This document shows, one piece after another, positions 35,300 to 47,439 of a stretch of 64,000 bases of DNA. Position 1 is the first letter of the stretch, and each line of letters opens with the position of its first letter. Both the position numbers and the translations under genes were made by a program. The notes under the pieces were generated by a model. The model was given only the letters and a program-made list of their open reading frames with translations. It did not search any database and had not been told where the DNA came from. This stretch comes from Aedes albopictus (taxonomy: Eukaryota > Arthropoda > Insecta > Diptera > Culicidae): assembly GCF_035046485.1 (NCBI RefSeq), contig NC_085137.1:443738334-443802333 (forward strand), read 5' to 3'.

Positions 35300-37380
35300 A
35301 AAACGGCGTTGTAATTCCTCCAAGAGTCTGAAATCCCTTCAAGAGTTTCTTCTGGGATTCCTCCAGTTTTTTTTGTGATTCCTGACAAAGCTTCATAACA
35401 AATTTATTAAGTTCACCGGGAAGTCTCTTCAGACATTCCTACAGAAGTACCTCGGGAATCACTTTTCAAGTTTCCAGATATACTTATCCAGGAGTCTTCG
35501 AGAAATTCTCCAGGAGTTTCTCGGGAATTCGTCCATGGCTTCCCCAAGAATACCATGCAAATTCCTTAAGAACCTTCGAAGAATTCTTGCAGCATTTGCT
35601 TTAGAATTCCTCCAGGATTATGCAGGGAATTTCTCCATGATTTTACTGAAAATATTAACGTAAATTATTCGAAAATTCTCTCCTGAACTTCCATGAAATT
35701 TACTTTGAGTTTCCCAAGAAGTCTTCCAGCAATAATGCATGGTTTCCTCTGGATTTCCCTCGAATATTTCAAGGGTTTTCCAAAAATTCCTCAAGGAAGT
35801 TCCTCGGATTTATTTCTACAAAAAATCCTTCAGAATATCCTCGCGAATTCATCCAGGAATCCCTTGGAAATTTCTCCAAGAGTTCCTTGGAAATTCCACC
35901 ATCAGTTCTTTAGAAATTCCTGCAAAAAATTCCAGGCAATTTCAACAAAAGTCCCAGAGAGTGTAATGTATCTTGGAGCTCTAAGGAAATTCCTTAATGA
36001 GTTTCATGGAAATTTCTCCACGAGTCTTAGAGAATTTCTCCAGGAATTTCCCGGAAATCCCTTCACGAATTCTCCAAGAATATTACGGAAATCCCCTTAG
36101 AAGCAACCGAAGTATTGCTGCAGTAATTGTGGTAGAGTCCCTCCGGGGTTTCCCAGGGAATTTCTCAACATTTTTTTTATTAACTACATAAATTATCCGG
36201 AAATTTCATCTACAACTTCCACGAAATTTACTTCAGAAGTCTTCCGAATACTCCTCCAGCAATAATGCTTAATTCCCAGTAATTCCTTTCTCAAAAAAAA
36301 AAAAAAAAATCCGGAAATTCTTCCAGAAGATCCTCGGGAATTCATTCTTGAGCTCATAAGAAATTCCTCAAAGAGTTCTTCGAGAATTCCTTTAGAAGAT
36401 AATTGGGAATTTCTGCAGTAGGTTCTCGGATATTCCTTTAGAAGTTCCTAGGGAATTCTTCCAGAAGTGTCTGGGGAATTCTTCAGGAAATTTTCGAGAA
36501 TTCTTCCACAATTTCTTTTTGAATTCTTCCAGGAGTTTTACGGGAGCTCTTCCAGAAGTATTTGGGGAATTTCTCCAGGAGATCCGCGGGAATTCCTAGT
36601 AGAAATCCTCGGGAAGATTCCTCTAGGAGTTTTTTGGGAATTCCTCCAGGAGTTCTTTGGGAATTCCTCCAGAAGTTCCTCAGGAATTTTTCCAGAAGTT
36701 CCTCGGACTTTCCTCTAGGAGTTCTTTGGGAATTCCGCCATGAGTTCTTCGGAAAATTCTTCCAGGAAATCCACGGGGAGTTTCAGGAGTTTTATGGAAA
36801 TTTCTCCAAGAGTCCCCGAGAATTTCTTCAGGAATTTCCCAGGAAATTCCCTCCAGAATTTCCATGAAATTTACTTCAGAAGTTCATCAAGAACTCCTCC
36901 AGCAATTATGCATGGTTCTCTCCAGGTGTTCCCTAGTACTTTTCGTGGTTTTTCTCAAATAATTCCTAAAGAAGTTTCTCGTATTTATTTCCACGAATTC
37001 TACAAAGATATCCGAAAAATCATCCAGGACTTCCACGGGTATTCCTCCCGGAATCTCTCGAAAATTCCTCCAGTATATCCTCGGAAATACCTCCAGAAGA
37101 TCCTCGGGAAATCGTCCTGGAGTTCATCGGAAATTCCTCCAGGAGGTCCTCGGAATTCATGCAGGAGTTCCTCAAGAAGATCTTCGGGTAGTCCTTCAAG
37201 AAGATCTTCGGGTAATTCTCCAGAAGATCCTCAGGGATTCCTCCTGGAAATCGTCAGTAGTTCCTCCAGGATTTCCTCAGAAATTCCTCGGGAACTCCAC
37301 CTCGGGAATTCCTCCATAAGTTTCCAAAAATTCCTCCAGGAGTTCCTCAGAAATTTCGTCAGGAGTAACTGGAGGTATCC
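35300..37380 (+). repeat. 23-bp minisatellite array, sense orientation
   Basis: Successive units fit a 23-bp period, for example five in a row at about 36636-36750, each built of CTCCAGGAGTTCYTCGG plus GAATTC. Periods vary where indels occurred. Divergence between units is considerable. Confidence 0.8.
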
Positions 37381-37389
37381 ATAGGAACA

Positions 37390-38765
37390 TCCAGTTGAAC
37401 TTCTGATAAACTCCTGAAAGTCCTCCTCCGTGGAAGTTTCCCCGAGAAAATGCTAGAGGGATTCTCGAGGATCTCCTGGAGAAATTCCCAAGGAGCTCTT
37501 GGAGAAATTCCCAAGGAGCTCTTGGAGAAATTCCCAAGGATATTCTCTAGGAATTCTCGAAAAATTCCTGGAGGTCTATCCGTGAATCTTCTGGAGAGAT
37601 TCCCGAAGAACTCCTGGAAGAAATCGCGAGGAACTCGTGGAGAATTCCCTAGGTACTCCTGGAGGAATTCCCGAGTATTTCCTAAAGGAGATCTTAGAGG
37701 AATTCCCAGGTAATCTCTGAAGGAATTCCTGAAGAACTTCGGAAGAAATTCTCGGCAAACTCCTGAAGCAATTCCTGAGTAACTCCTGGAGGATTTTTTG
37801 GGAAATTTATGGAAGAATTCCCGAGGAACTCCTGAAAGAATTCCTGAGGAACTACGGGAAGAATTTCGATGAACCCCTAGAGGAATTCCTGAGGAACTCC
37901 TAAAGGAGTTTTTGACGAACTTCTGAAGGGGTTCCTGTGGATCTTCTTGAGGAATTCCTGAAGAACTCCTAGAGAAATTCCAGAGGAACTCCAGGAGGAA
38001 TTTTCTAGAGGGACTTCTAGAAGTATAGCCGAGAATCTCTTGAAGAAGTTCCCGAGGAACTCCTGGAAGAATCTCCATGGAACTAGTGGAGAAATTCTTG
38101 AGGATCTCCTGGAAGAATACCTGAGGAACTCCTGGAAGAAGAACTCCAGGATGAATTCTTGAGAAACTCCTGGAGGAATTCCCGAGGAACTCCTGGAAGA
38201 ATACCTGAGGAACTCCTGGATGAATTCTTGAGAAACTCCTGGATGAATTCTAGAGAAATTCCCGAGGAACTCCTAGAGGAATTCCCGAGGAACTCCTGGA
38301 GAAATTCTCGAGGAGCTTCTGGAGGAATTGCGCGGAATACATGGAGCAATTCCCGAGGAACTCCTAAAGAAGTTCTCGGTAAACTCCTGGAGGAATTCAT
38401 GGAGGAATTTGCGAGGAGCTCCTAGAGGTATTCGCGAGAAGTTCATGAAGGGATTTACAGGGAACCCCTGAGGTACTCCTGAAGGAATTCCCGAAGAACT
38501 TCTGGAGCAATTCCCGATGAACTCCAGGAGGAATTCCCGAGGAACTTTTCCTCCTTCCGAGGAATACATGAAGGAATTTCCTAGGAACTACTAGAGGAGT
38601 TCCCAAGGCACTTGTGAAGAAATTCCCGGCAAACTCCTGGAGAAATTCCTCCTTCCGAGGAATACATGAAGGAATTTCCTAGGAACTACTAGAGGAGTTC
38701 CCAAGGCACTTGTGAAGAAATTCTCGACAAACTCCTGGAGAAATTCCCGAGAAACTGTAGGAATC
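37390..38765 (-). repeat. 23-bp minisatellite array, opposite orientation
   Basis: The same unit reads in complement (GAGGAACTCCTGG then RGGAATTCC). Several exact 23-bp steps can be counted at 38180-38330. A 150-bp segment near 38530-38620 is repeated at 38650-38740 (both with TCCTTCCGAGGAATACATG), showing recent unit-block duplication. Confidence 0.8.
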
Positions 38766-38992
38766 TGTAAATTTTTATCAACAAAAATTGAAACGCATTT
38801 CAACTGAAATTGTTCCAAGATTTGAATTATTGGGGTGGATCAAAAATATAAATACTATTTTTAAGCTTTCAAAAGTCTTCACATTATTTGAAATGTCTTC
38901 AATATGTCTTCACAAAAATAAATGTCTTCACAGAAGTTCAAATGTCTTCACATTGAAGACATGTCTTCACATCTGGCATCCCTGCTGACAGC

Positions 38993-39460
38993 CACAATGT
39001 TTACATTTCTTCTTCTTACTTCTTTGTACAACTTTGGGCGCCGCACAATGGTTTGAAAATATAAAATTGGCCAAAAATGATTGTCATATTCAGTTCGCTG
39101 CTACAAACCATGGACAATTAATGGATTCGTTGCGCTGGTTTAGGAAAACTGATCATTATTATTTTATCTTTTTTTATTACAAAGAACGGAGCCGTATTTT
39201 TAAAAGAAATTTTGAAAATTTGACCACCTTACACCATCAATGTGCGATTTTCAGTTCGGTTTGCGGTGACAGTTTGTGACAGTCCTCCTTGACATTAAGT
39301 AACACGCAATCGAAGCCAGCTGTCTCCTCTCTCTCAGGTTATTCCCTTACAAGTTGCAGCCAAATGATCTAGAATTAGGTCCGACAGTTGATCGGTAGAA
39401 TTGATTATCGATCTTATCGTTCAGCTGTCAAGCGACACAAACTACAACTCTATTGTCTAC
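38993..39460. other. spacer with a small TIR fragment
   Basis: Mostly unrecognised; 39380-39435 resembles the ends of the MITE at 31577-31713 (GACAGTTG / CAGCTGTC). Confidence 0.4.
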
Positions 39461-39466
39461 CAGAAT

Positions 39467-42400
39467 CAGGGATACCAGATGAGATTTTCAAATATATTTG
39501 GAGTTTGGAATTCCTTTAGTAGTTTCCTCTGGGATTTCTCCAGTTTTTTTTGTACTTCCTCATGCAGTGCTTTCTGGGATTCTCCCAGAAGTTCCTTGTG
39601 GAGCTCCTAAAATTGTTTCTTAAGGTATTTATACGAAAGATCATTTCGAGATTCATCCAGGAGTTCTCTAAGAGCTGCGTCACCGGAAAGTGCTCCTTTA
39701 GTTCCCCGAGAACTCGTTTAGGAGTTCTTCAGGCATTCCTCCAGGAGTTCTCCAGGAATTGTCTCTTAAATTTTCTCCAGGAGTTCCGCAAGAATTTCCA
39801 AGAGTTCACCGGGAATATTTCTAGAATTATTTTGAGGATTTCTCCATAATTCTTCAGAAATTTCTCCAGGAGCTTCCTGCGAGTCGCCTCAGTTCACTGA
39901 GAAGTGCTCCAGAAATTTCTCAAGAATTGGTCTAGAAACGGAAAACTTCAGGCTTTCCCCAGGAGTTTCCAGACAATTTCTCCAGAAGTTCTCAGGAATT
40001 CCTCTAGGAGTTCCACCACGAAAATTTCTCTGTATCCAAGAATTCCTCCAGGAATTTTTCGGGAATTCTCAATAACTTCCTAATGAATACCACAGAAATT
40101 CCTCAGAAGCTCCTCAAGAATTCCGACAGCATTTCTCTGTCTCTCCTGGACTTCTCATGCATTTTTTTTTTCAGAAATTTCCCAGCAATTCCTTCGGAAA
40201 ATCTTCAAAGCAATCTTGAAAAAAAAATGTGACAGAGATTCCTCTGAGAATTGCTTTGAGCAAGTTTCCATGGATTTCCATAGAAATAAAAAAAAAAAAT
40301 ATTTCCGAAATCGCTCCATGGATTCCTTTGTAAAATCTTCCTTCAGTTCCAGCGATTCCTTCTGAAAATCGAAAGCTCAGAATTCCTTCTGAAATGTTTC
40401 CAAAGTTTTTCTTCCGCAGTTCTTCCAGGAAACCCTAAAGAAGAGATTTTTGCAGAAATTTTCACAGTGATTTTTTTAGCATTCGATCCAAGAATTTCTC
40501 CTAGGATTCTTTTTTACGTATTAAGTAGAAGGTACCTCCTGATATTCCTCCAGGGATTCTTTGAAGAATGCTTCCAGGGATTTTTAAGGTATTGGAATGG
40601 TAACTTCTTCAGAAATTTCAACAAAGGCTATTTTAGCAATCTATCTACGGATTCCTTCTGAATTTTTTCAAAAATTTCTTCAGAAATATCTCCAGAGACT
40701 CCTTCTACTTCTAAAGCTTTTTTTTTTAGAATTTCAAAAAAATATTTCTTCAGGAGTTCTTTCATAAACAATTTTTCATGAATTTCTCTAGGGACTCCTT
40801 TATACAAACCCTTCAGAGATTCCTGCATTAATTCCTACAAGGATTCTTTTTCAAATTGCTCCTGATGAAACCACAGAAATGTCGTAGCGGATGCTTTCAG
40901 AGATTGCTCCAGGGATTTTCCAAAAGTTCTTGCCAAAATTATACAAAAAATACTGGAGGAATTCTTGAAGAATGCACGGAAGAAATTTACAGAATTTTCT
41001 GAAGGAGTCTCTGGAAGAGTTTCTTCTGAGATTCCTTTTGGGATCTTTCAATAATTCCGCTTGAGATTGCTCCAGGAATTCCTCTTGAGATTCCATCAGA
41101 TTTTTTTTCCTGGGATTCCTTCAGGAATTCCTCCTGGGATTCCTACAGGAATTCCTCCTACGATTTCTTTAGAAATTGTTCCATGGATTCCTTCAGAAAC
41201 TCTTCCAAATATTTCTACATACATTTCTCCTTGGATTCTTTCAGAAATTCCTCCTGGTGTTAGCTCATGAGTCCCTCCAGGGATGCCTCCAGTAATTTCT
41301 TCTGAGTTTCCTCCAGGGATTCCTTCAGGAATTCCTCTTGGTATGCTTCCAGAAATTCCTGCAGGAATTCCACCTGGGATTCTTCCAAGGATCTCTCCAG
41401 GAATTTCTGCAAGAAGTCCTCCAGAAATTACTTCTGATATGCCTCCAGTGGGATTGCTCCAGGAATTCATCCAAGAATTCCTCCTAGTATGCCTCCGAGA
41501 ATTCTCTCTGGAACTTTTTCAGAAACTCCTCCTGGGATTCGGCCAGGAAATCCTTTTTGGATTCCTATGAGATTTTCTCCTAGTTCAGGAATATCTGATG
41601 GGATTCATCCAAGAATTCTTTCTGATATTCTTGCAAGAATTGCTTCTGGGATTCCTCCAGGAATTCCTCCTGGTATTTCTGATCGAGTTCCTTCGAGAAT
41701 TTCTCCCTGGGTTTTTCAGAATTTAATTCTAGGATTCCTCCAAAGATTCTTTCAGGACTTTTTTTCTTGAATGTGTCATGAATATCATCCTGGGATTTCC
41801 GCAGCAATTCTTTTTTTTTATATGTATTAACGAGATTTTTAGCCCTGGGCTAGTTTATCTCGGGACCCACGCAAGTTTGCAAGTTTGTCGGGAGTGGGAT
41901 TCGATCCCAGGTCCTCGGTGTGATAGTCAAGTGTTCTAACCATCACACCAGGTCCGCTCCAGGAATTCTTCCTGAGATTCATCCAGGAATTTCTTCTGTG
42001 ATTTTTTTTTAGAAATTTATTTTGGGATTTGTTCAAGAATTTCTCCAGGGATTCCTACATTTATTCCCCAAAGAGCTGCTCCTGAGATATCTGAAGGAGA
42101 GCTTTGATGATGTTCCGAAGGAAACCCAAATTTCTAAACGATCCCCAAAACGGTTTCAACAGTAATTAAGGAGTTCCTGCAGAAATTGCAGTCAATGACG
42201 GGAGAGGAATACTGGAAGAAATCTCTGAATAAATTTCTGGCGGAATGTTTGGTTAATTTTCAAGATACTCTTAAGAAATTCTTTGAAATATTTCTTGTAG
42301 ATTTCTTGAACATTTAAATACACAAAAACCCCAGGAGCAATTTCCGAAGATATTTTTGAGAGAAGTTCTGAAGAGAACCTTGCAAAAATTTAAGAAAAAA

Positions 42401-42850
42401 AAATGCTGGAAGAATCCTTGGAAGGAATCACTAGCGAAATTTCTGAAGGAATATATTTTTCGAAGAAATCGCTGAATGAATACCTGGAAAGTTTACAGGT
42501 TTCTCAGCAGGTATTCCTAACAATAATTTCTTGAAAAACTTATGGAGGAATGCCAAATCATGGAGACTTTTTTGAAGGAATTTTTGAGAGACGCTCAGGT
42601 GATATGCTCGGATGATCACCGGAACAATTTCTGAAAGAATCCTTAGAAAAAGGTCTGAATAAATCCTAAAAGTAATTTATGAAGCAATCCCTCGAGGACT
42701 TCTGCAGGAACTTCTGGAAGAATCTCATTGAGAATTTTCTTAAGGAATTTCTGGAGAAATGGCATGGAATAACCCCTTTAGGAATTCTTAAAGATATCCC
42801 TGGAGGAATATATTTCAAACATCCTGTAAGGACTGATGATACCTCTTGAG
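39467..42850. repeat. second minisatellite block with a hAT-like left end only
   Basis: CAGGGATACCAGATGAGATT at 39469 matches the left end of the 35.1-39.0 kb unit and is followed by the same type of array. I cannot find the matching right end, so it is truncated or rearranged. At 41060-41760 the unit is 24 bp (8 codons), giving in-frame Gly-Ile-Pro-Pro repeats on both strands, for example the 124-codon minus frame at 41096-41470; these are not genes. The sense flips along the block. Confidence 0.7.
41838..41962 (-). mobile_element. tRNA-headed SINE (minus strand) inside the array
   Basis: On the minus strand GCGGACCTGGTGTGATGGTT (A box) and GGGATCGAATCCCACTCCCG (B box), then a short body ending near an A-rich stretch. 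A decayed relative is at 56380-56560. Confidence 0.7.
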
Positions 42851-42929
42851 TAATTTATTGAGAGATATTTGTTTAAATCAATCTCTAGTTGTTTAAAACT
42901 ACTTTATAAAGGATAATCCGATCGGAAAA

Positions 42930-43255
42930 TGATTACTTGGACGAAGCTTTCTGTAGGGTAGAAAACTACTTCGTCATATGCGCTAGTTCTCATCATATCA
43001 GGCGGCATACAGCCAATAATAACAGATATTGCAACTTAATACCTCGTATAATTACGCGAAATTTCACATTCCAATTTCAATCCACTTGCGAGTTGCAAGT
43101 TTTTCTCGTTTTATGCACGACGAAGGCAACCGCAACAAGGCAACAGCTAGCCGAATTGTTCTTTATCACCGTTCAATTTTCACTTTGCAAGATTTACTTG
43201 TTGAATCAACCTTCAATTGACGCCCCACAAAAGCTCTTTTCCCAAAATAGATGAG
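42930..43255 (+). repeat. dispersed repeat, continuous copy
   Basis: It shares ordered blocks with the interrupted minus copy at 29340-30150. A 105-codon frame spans it, and the other copy has a similar broken frame (CANFRHIRRKTANN versus CASSHHIRRHTANN). Conservation of peptide-like text may only reflect recent common origin. Confidence 0.55.
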
Positions 43256-43299
43256 GAATAGACGGTAATAAAGTTCGAGGCACAAATATCCTGTCTTAT

Positions 43300-43480
43300 T
43301 ATTTCAAGGAAATTCTTTTACAATATTTTTACATGATACGGAAGCTCATTTATTAATTAGTAATTGATACCAAATTGGGCATGACGCGTTAGGCGAATTA
43401 CAAGAATAAATACGATCTTCATTGGTTGGTGCTTAGATAGACGGAAATTAGATAAAAACCCTACATACGTTATCAGTACC
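43300..43480. repeat. inverted partner of 52740-52970
   Basis: TTAGTAATTGATACCAAATT followed by GGGC...GGCGAATTACAAGAATAAA is the inverse of the sequence at 52790-52860. The two copies bracket about 9 kb in opposite orientation. Confidence 0.55.
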
Positions 43481-43559
43481 AGCGTATTCAGTTTCTAGTT
43501 TTAACAACACAAGAAGTCCCACATTTCCACATTATATGCTAGTCACGCACTGCCACCGC

Positions 43560-45180
43560 ATGCTCTCACGCACCAACAATGTGATGCAACCGATGTAACT
43601 CACCGATCATGTGAGCTCACAAATCATCATCGCTCACGAGGAGGTGACTGCAATAATTGCATCGCCTAGCTGCATCATCGCATCGGGTCTTCCCTTCCAC
43701 CATGCATCACTACCTACCTACATTCCAACGCTTCCCATTGCATTGTTTGTAATTACTTCATTTTGCGAATCAGTTTCCTTCCGAAGACTTTTGCCTTCTT
43801 CGCCTCTTGTGTGTCTTCCATGTCTTTACCACGTTCGTCGTTGTACCTAGTCTTCACGTTGTTCGTCGGTATGAATAACTGCAACTAAATGCAGTTCTCC
43901 CCTTCGGCTCATGCACGGAACTTTGTTACCTATTGCTGGTGGTTTGGTTGGCATTCGATCAGATATAGTTCAGTGGTTCATTCGCCACCACCACCAATCA
44001 ATGGCTGTTGTGGTTGTGGAAATGCCACAGAGCGATTCTTCCTGCTTTGGTTGGCAAGCGACGAACCCTCTTCCAAGTCTCAACAAGAAGGAAATGAGTT
44101 GCAGCAGCAGTGTGCGACCGCAGCTTGTTGCGGTTTCCAGACCAGCAGACTCGATCTTCGGAAGTTTCCGCACATCTAGCCTCACTGTACTTCCACTAGG
44201 GAGCGCAATTTCAGCGATCCATAATCGCGTCATCCCAAAAGGATGACATACACGGAATTGACAGTACACGATTCGCTGCTAGTCCTGAACAATAGAGAAG
44301 AATGTTACAACCGGACAGTGAAGCCCTTTCGCGCGGGAAGGTCGAAAGTAGATCATCACGAAGCACGACCAAAGTGGTCTTCCAAATGCCGCCGCGCTGT
44401 CGTCGTCATCGTCACGAAAGAAAGCGCGATTACGTGATCGCGATCGCGCAGCACACTAAGCCACTTCCTCGATCCACTGCACTGGCACCAGGTATGATCG
44501 AATCCGTTTCAGTAGTCAGTTAATGAAAGCAAAAGTGTGTCGTCGTCGTCGTCGTCCCCGTGTTTGGTTGCTGTTGCTGCAACAAGTAGTTCCAATTAGC
44601 GCACACCTCTCCGTCGCGTCGTCCTGCACTTCTTGGACCTCCATCACCCGGACTCCGCTGATATGCTGCGGACTTGTCTGAATCATCGATATGCGCGGCA
44701 CGCAGCTTAGTTTGATTCCACCAGCGGCTAGTAAGCTAGCTAGCCTACTTTTCGAAGATCCTCCTGTTGGTTTGGAGCGTCGTCGTGGTGGACGAGTGGC
44801 GAACTACTTTCATCGATCGTGCGTCGTCGTGTTAGTTGTCTTCACCACCACCGTCGCTGTTGCGACCACCGAAGCGTCGCTCCATCATCGTCAGGTATTG
44901 GAAGAAAGCGAGAGTTGTCATGCTGCTGCAATACTGCGACGAAGACGACGACGGAGGAACGGGGTCGGTTGTGATTGACTGCGGTGATGTTGACGACGAC
45001 GACGACGACGACGACGATTGACGGAAGCCCCTTAATGGCTGTGTGTCGACGTCGGTTTCATCGTGGATGATGTGTTGAGTCCATGGTTATGCAACCAAAT
45101 GGATGTCGACGAGCCTCGATCGTCGTCGAATTAATGACGATGACAGACGATTCGGTGAGGGCTGACGTCTATCAAGATAT
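43560..45180. promoter_or_regulatory. CpG-rich non-repetitive island with CGA/CGT microsatellites
   Basis: A 1.6-kb block of higher GC with trinucleotide runs near 44545-44562 (CGT) and 44990-45018 (ACG). The frames on both strands are short and Arg/Ser/Asp-rich, without domains. It is one of the largest non-repeat blocks in the presumed intron and a candidate regulatory region or non-coding exon. Confidence 0.4.
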
Positions 45181-45423
45181 TGAAAGGTGTTACGAGCCTT
45201 CCAGAACTTGATCAATTGGAGTATCCAACACCTTTTAGTTGGTTTGCTGGTACCGTCAAGGCACCATTCACCGTGGATCTAAGAGGATTCGGGGCAAATA
45301 AGGGCTGTCATTTGACACCAGTCTTACAAATATTGTTGGTGCCGCTTTTAATTGCCTTCATTATAGGTTAAAATTAAAGCAATAACCACAGAAGTAGAAA
45401 ATTTTTCACAAAATTTGGTAATA

Positions 45424-46557
45424 AAGGGTGATACGGTCAAAATTTGGTCACACAACTTTTTTCATAACTTTAGACTGCGTACACCAAAACAGTTAATTTT
45501 TGGACCAGTAATGCTACATTATATGTAGCTTATACCATAAAATTTTCATCAAAATCGATTAAGTATTGGTTGATATATAGATAAAACCATCGACCTACCT
45601 TTTTAAAATTTTGTACAAAGGCGCTCCATAGTAAATTTTCGGAAATTTAAGGTCAGTAAAGCACAATTTTGATTATAGAACTACCAATACTGCCCCGATT
45701 TTTATCAAAATTTTACAGTATAATACTATTATGAAAATACGTTCTTAGTAAAATTTTGAGCCATTTTGTATGAATACTTTCAAATTTGTAGCAGTTTGAA
45801 TATGAAAAAAACTGACTGGGTGCCACTTAAGCAAATATAACTTTGTAACGGCTGGATCAAATTGAATGAAATTTTTACACAACATTTTGACATGCATACT
45901 TCACATACAGAAAAATTTTCATTGAAATCGGTTAAGTATTTCTGGCTCTATAAATAAAACAGTAAAAATGTGTTCTTATTTGTGAAAAAAAAATTAAAAT
46001 TGCAGATCTCAGGGCTCAACAATATCTCCGCAAATACTAGACCGATTTTGATGAAAATTTTATGGTACAAGCTACATATAATGGACCATTACTGATCAAA
46101 AAATCAGCTGTTTTGGTGTACGCGGTCTAAAGTTATGAAAAAAAATGTGTGACCAAAATTTGACTTGACTTGACAACATTTGACAAAATTTGACCACCTA
46201 AACAAATATAACTTTATAATGCCTGGATCAAATTGAATGAAATTTTTACACAACATTTTGATATGTATACTTTACATACAGAAAAATTTTCATTGAAATT
46301 GGTTCAGTACTTCTGGCTCTATAAATAAAAGAGTAAAAATGTGTTCTTATTTTTTAATCCTCTTTGTACAACATTTTAAAATTGCAGTTTTCAGGATTCA
46401 CAATATCTCCGCACATACCAAACCGATTTTGATGAAAATTTTATGGTGTAAGCTACATATAATGTACCATTACTGGCCCAAAAATCAGCTGTTTAGGTGT
46501 ACGCAGTCTCAAGTTATGAAACAAATTGTGTGACCAAATTTCGACCGTATCACCCTT
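45424..46557. mobile_element. 1.13-kb TA-flanked element with TIRs of about 60 bp
   Basis: The left end AAGGGTGATACGGTCAAAAT continues to GACTGCGTACACC and reappears inverted at 46495-46557. TA flanks both ends (45422-45423, 46558-46559), as in Tc1/mariner elements. The interior holds two or three related blocks (CATAAAATTTTCATCAAAAT, GGTGTACGCRGTCT) and no transposase frame, so it is a MITE enlarged by internal duplication. Confidence 0.75.
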
Positions 46558-46606
46558 TATAGTACAATTAGTAAAGGGTAGTGAGGTCGCCTAATTCCGT
46601 GGTAGG

Positions 46607-47248
46607 TCACCATTCACCGTGGTAGTAGGGACCCATTCACCGTGTATGAGAAATTGTATTCTACTTTGTTTAAAAATGATCAAAACATCCCAGCCAAAGG
46701 AATTTTCTTCGTTTAAATTCATTTCAAGTAATAACTTGCAAGATTTTATTAGAAAAACGAATGTTTAAATTTTCGATTTTTTCTAGATATATGGGACAAT
46801 ATGGGGCACGGTGAATGGAGACCATTGATTTTTAGGGTACCCATTCACCGTGCCTTTTTGTTTCAATTAAAAAGTACGAGTAATCGTACTTTCTTGTTAA
46901 ACTTACTTCGGTAATGCAAAATACATACCTGATATGTGAATTTAATTGCTTTTTGGTGGAATAAAAACGTAATTACATTTAGTTTATAGCTTAAATCACC
47001 TTAGCGCAGTTTTCGTTTTTTCACTATGAAAGCAGTGAACGAGCAGAAACCCGCTTCATGTAAACACACTTTAGTGTCAAAATGATACTTTTAAATGTTT
47101 CCAATGAGCGTTTTGACATGGTAACAACACATTAGTGTTGTATTGGTGAAATTGAAGGGAAATTGTCGTATCATTCAATCATAATATGGAAATAATGAAA
47201 AAAAAATCGAAGGCACACGGTGAATGGAGCCCCCACGGTGAATGGCGA
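46607..47248. mobile_element. MITE with repeated CCATTCACCGTG subterminal motifs
   Basis: The left end has two CCATTCACCGTG copies (46610, 46631) and the right end two inverted copies (CACGGTGAATGG near 47217 and 47235). Two more, of opposite sense, lie near 46806 and 46841. The ends read TCRCCATTCACCGTGG on both sides. The target duplication is not clear. Repeated subterminal motifs usually bind a transposase. Confidence 0.65.
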
Positions 47249-47344
47249 CTTGACGGTAGTTGACTTGAAGTTGAACCCATGACAACCCGTTTACAAAGTG
47301 CAGCCTCGACATGACGAACCATTTCCATCTTTCAGTCTTTTACG

Positions 47345-47420
47345 CTAGAAAACGGTTTTGAAGTTTTCATCCGTCGTTTCAGACACATTTATTATGCTAT
47401 TTGGAAGAAATTGACCATCG
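47345..47420 (-). repeat. GAAACG stem-loop module (diverged)
   Basis: The minus strand reads GCATAATAAATGTGTCTGAA then ACGACGGATGAAAAC, like the copy at 16375-16450. Confidence 0.4.
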
Positions 47421-47439
47421 AGTACCATCGAGAAAATCC

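Larger units (their letters stand above)
35122..38984. mobile_element. 3.86-kb hAT-like unit filled with inverted minisatellite arrays
   Basis: The left end CAGGGATGCCAGGTGAAATT and right end (minus strand) CAGGGATGCCAGATGTGAAG are inverted. CTGACAGC flanks both sides exactly (35114-35121, 38985-38992). The 12-bp tip and 8-bp duplication are typical of hAT elements. Just inside each end are short direct AATGTCTTC repeats. Nearly all the rest (35300-38765) is the 23-bp minisatellite, in plus sense to about 37380 and in the complementary sense after it. I see no transposase: frames of 200 or more codons here (for example 36740-37384 and 37359-38078) are repeat read-through with Ser/Arg/Phe/Glu cycling. 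It must have been moved by an enzyme supplied from elsewhere. Confidence 0.8.

Noticed and set aside
35693..38078. several frames of 100-239 codons rich in Ser, Arg, Phe and Glu
   Set aside because: They are translations of the 23-bp repeat, whose period shifts the frame every unit; a stop-free array is expected by chance.
35300..38765. possible CRISPR-like array
   Set aside because: There are no unique spacers between constant repeats, the units are contiguous and diverged, and the DNA is eukaryotic.
41096..41570. Gly-Ile-Pro-rich collagen-like frames on both strands
   Set aside because: A 24-bp repeat gives an in-frame 8-residue pattern on either strand; there is no start context, signal peptide or unique sequence.
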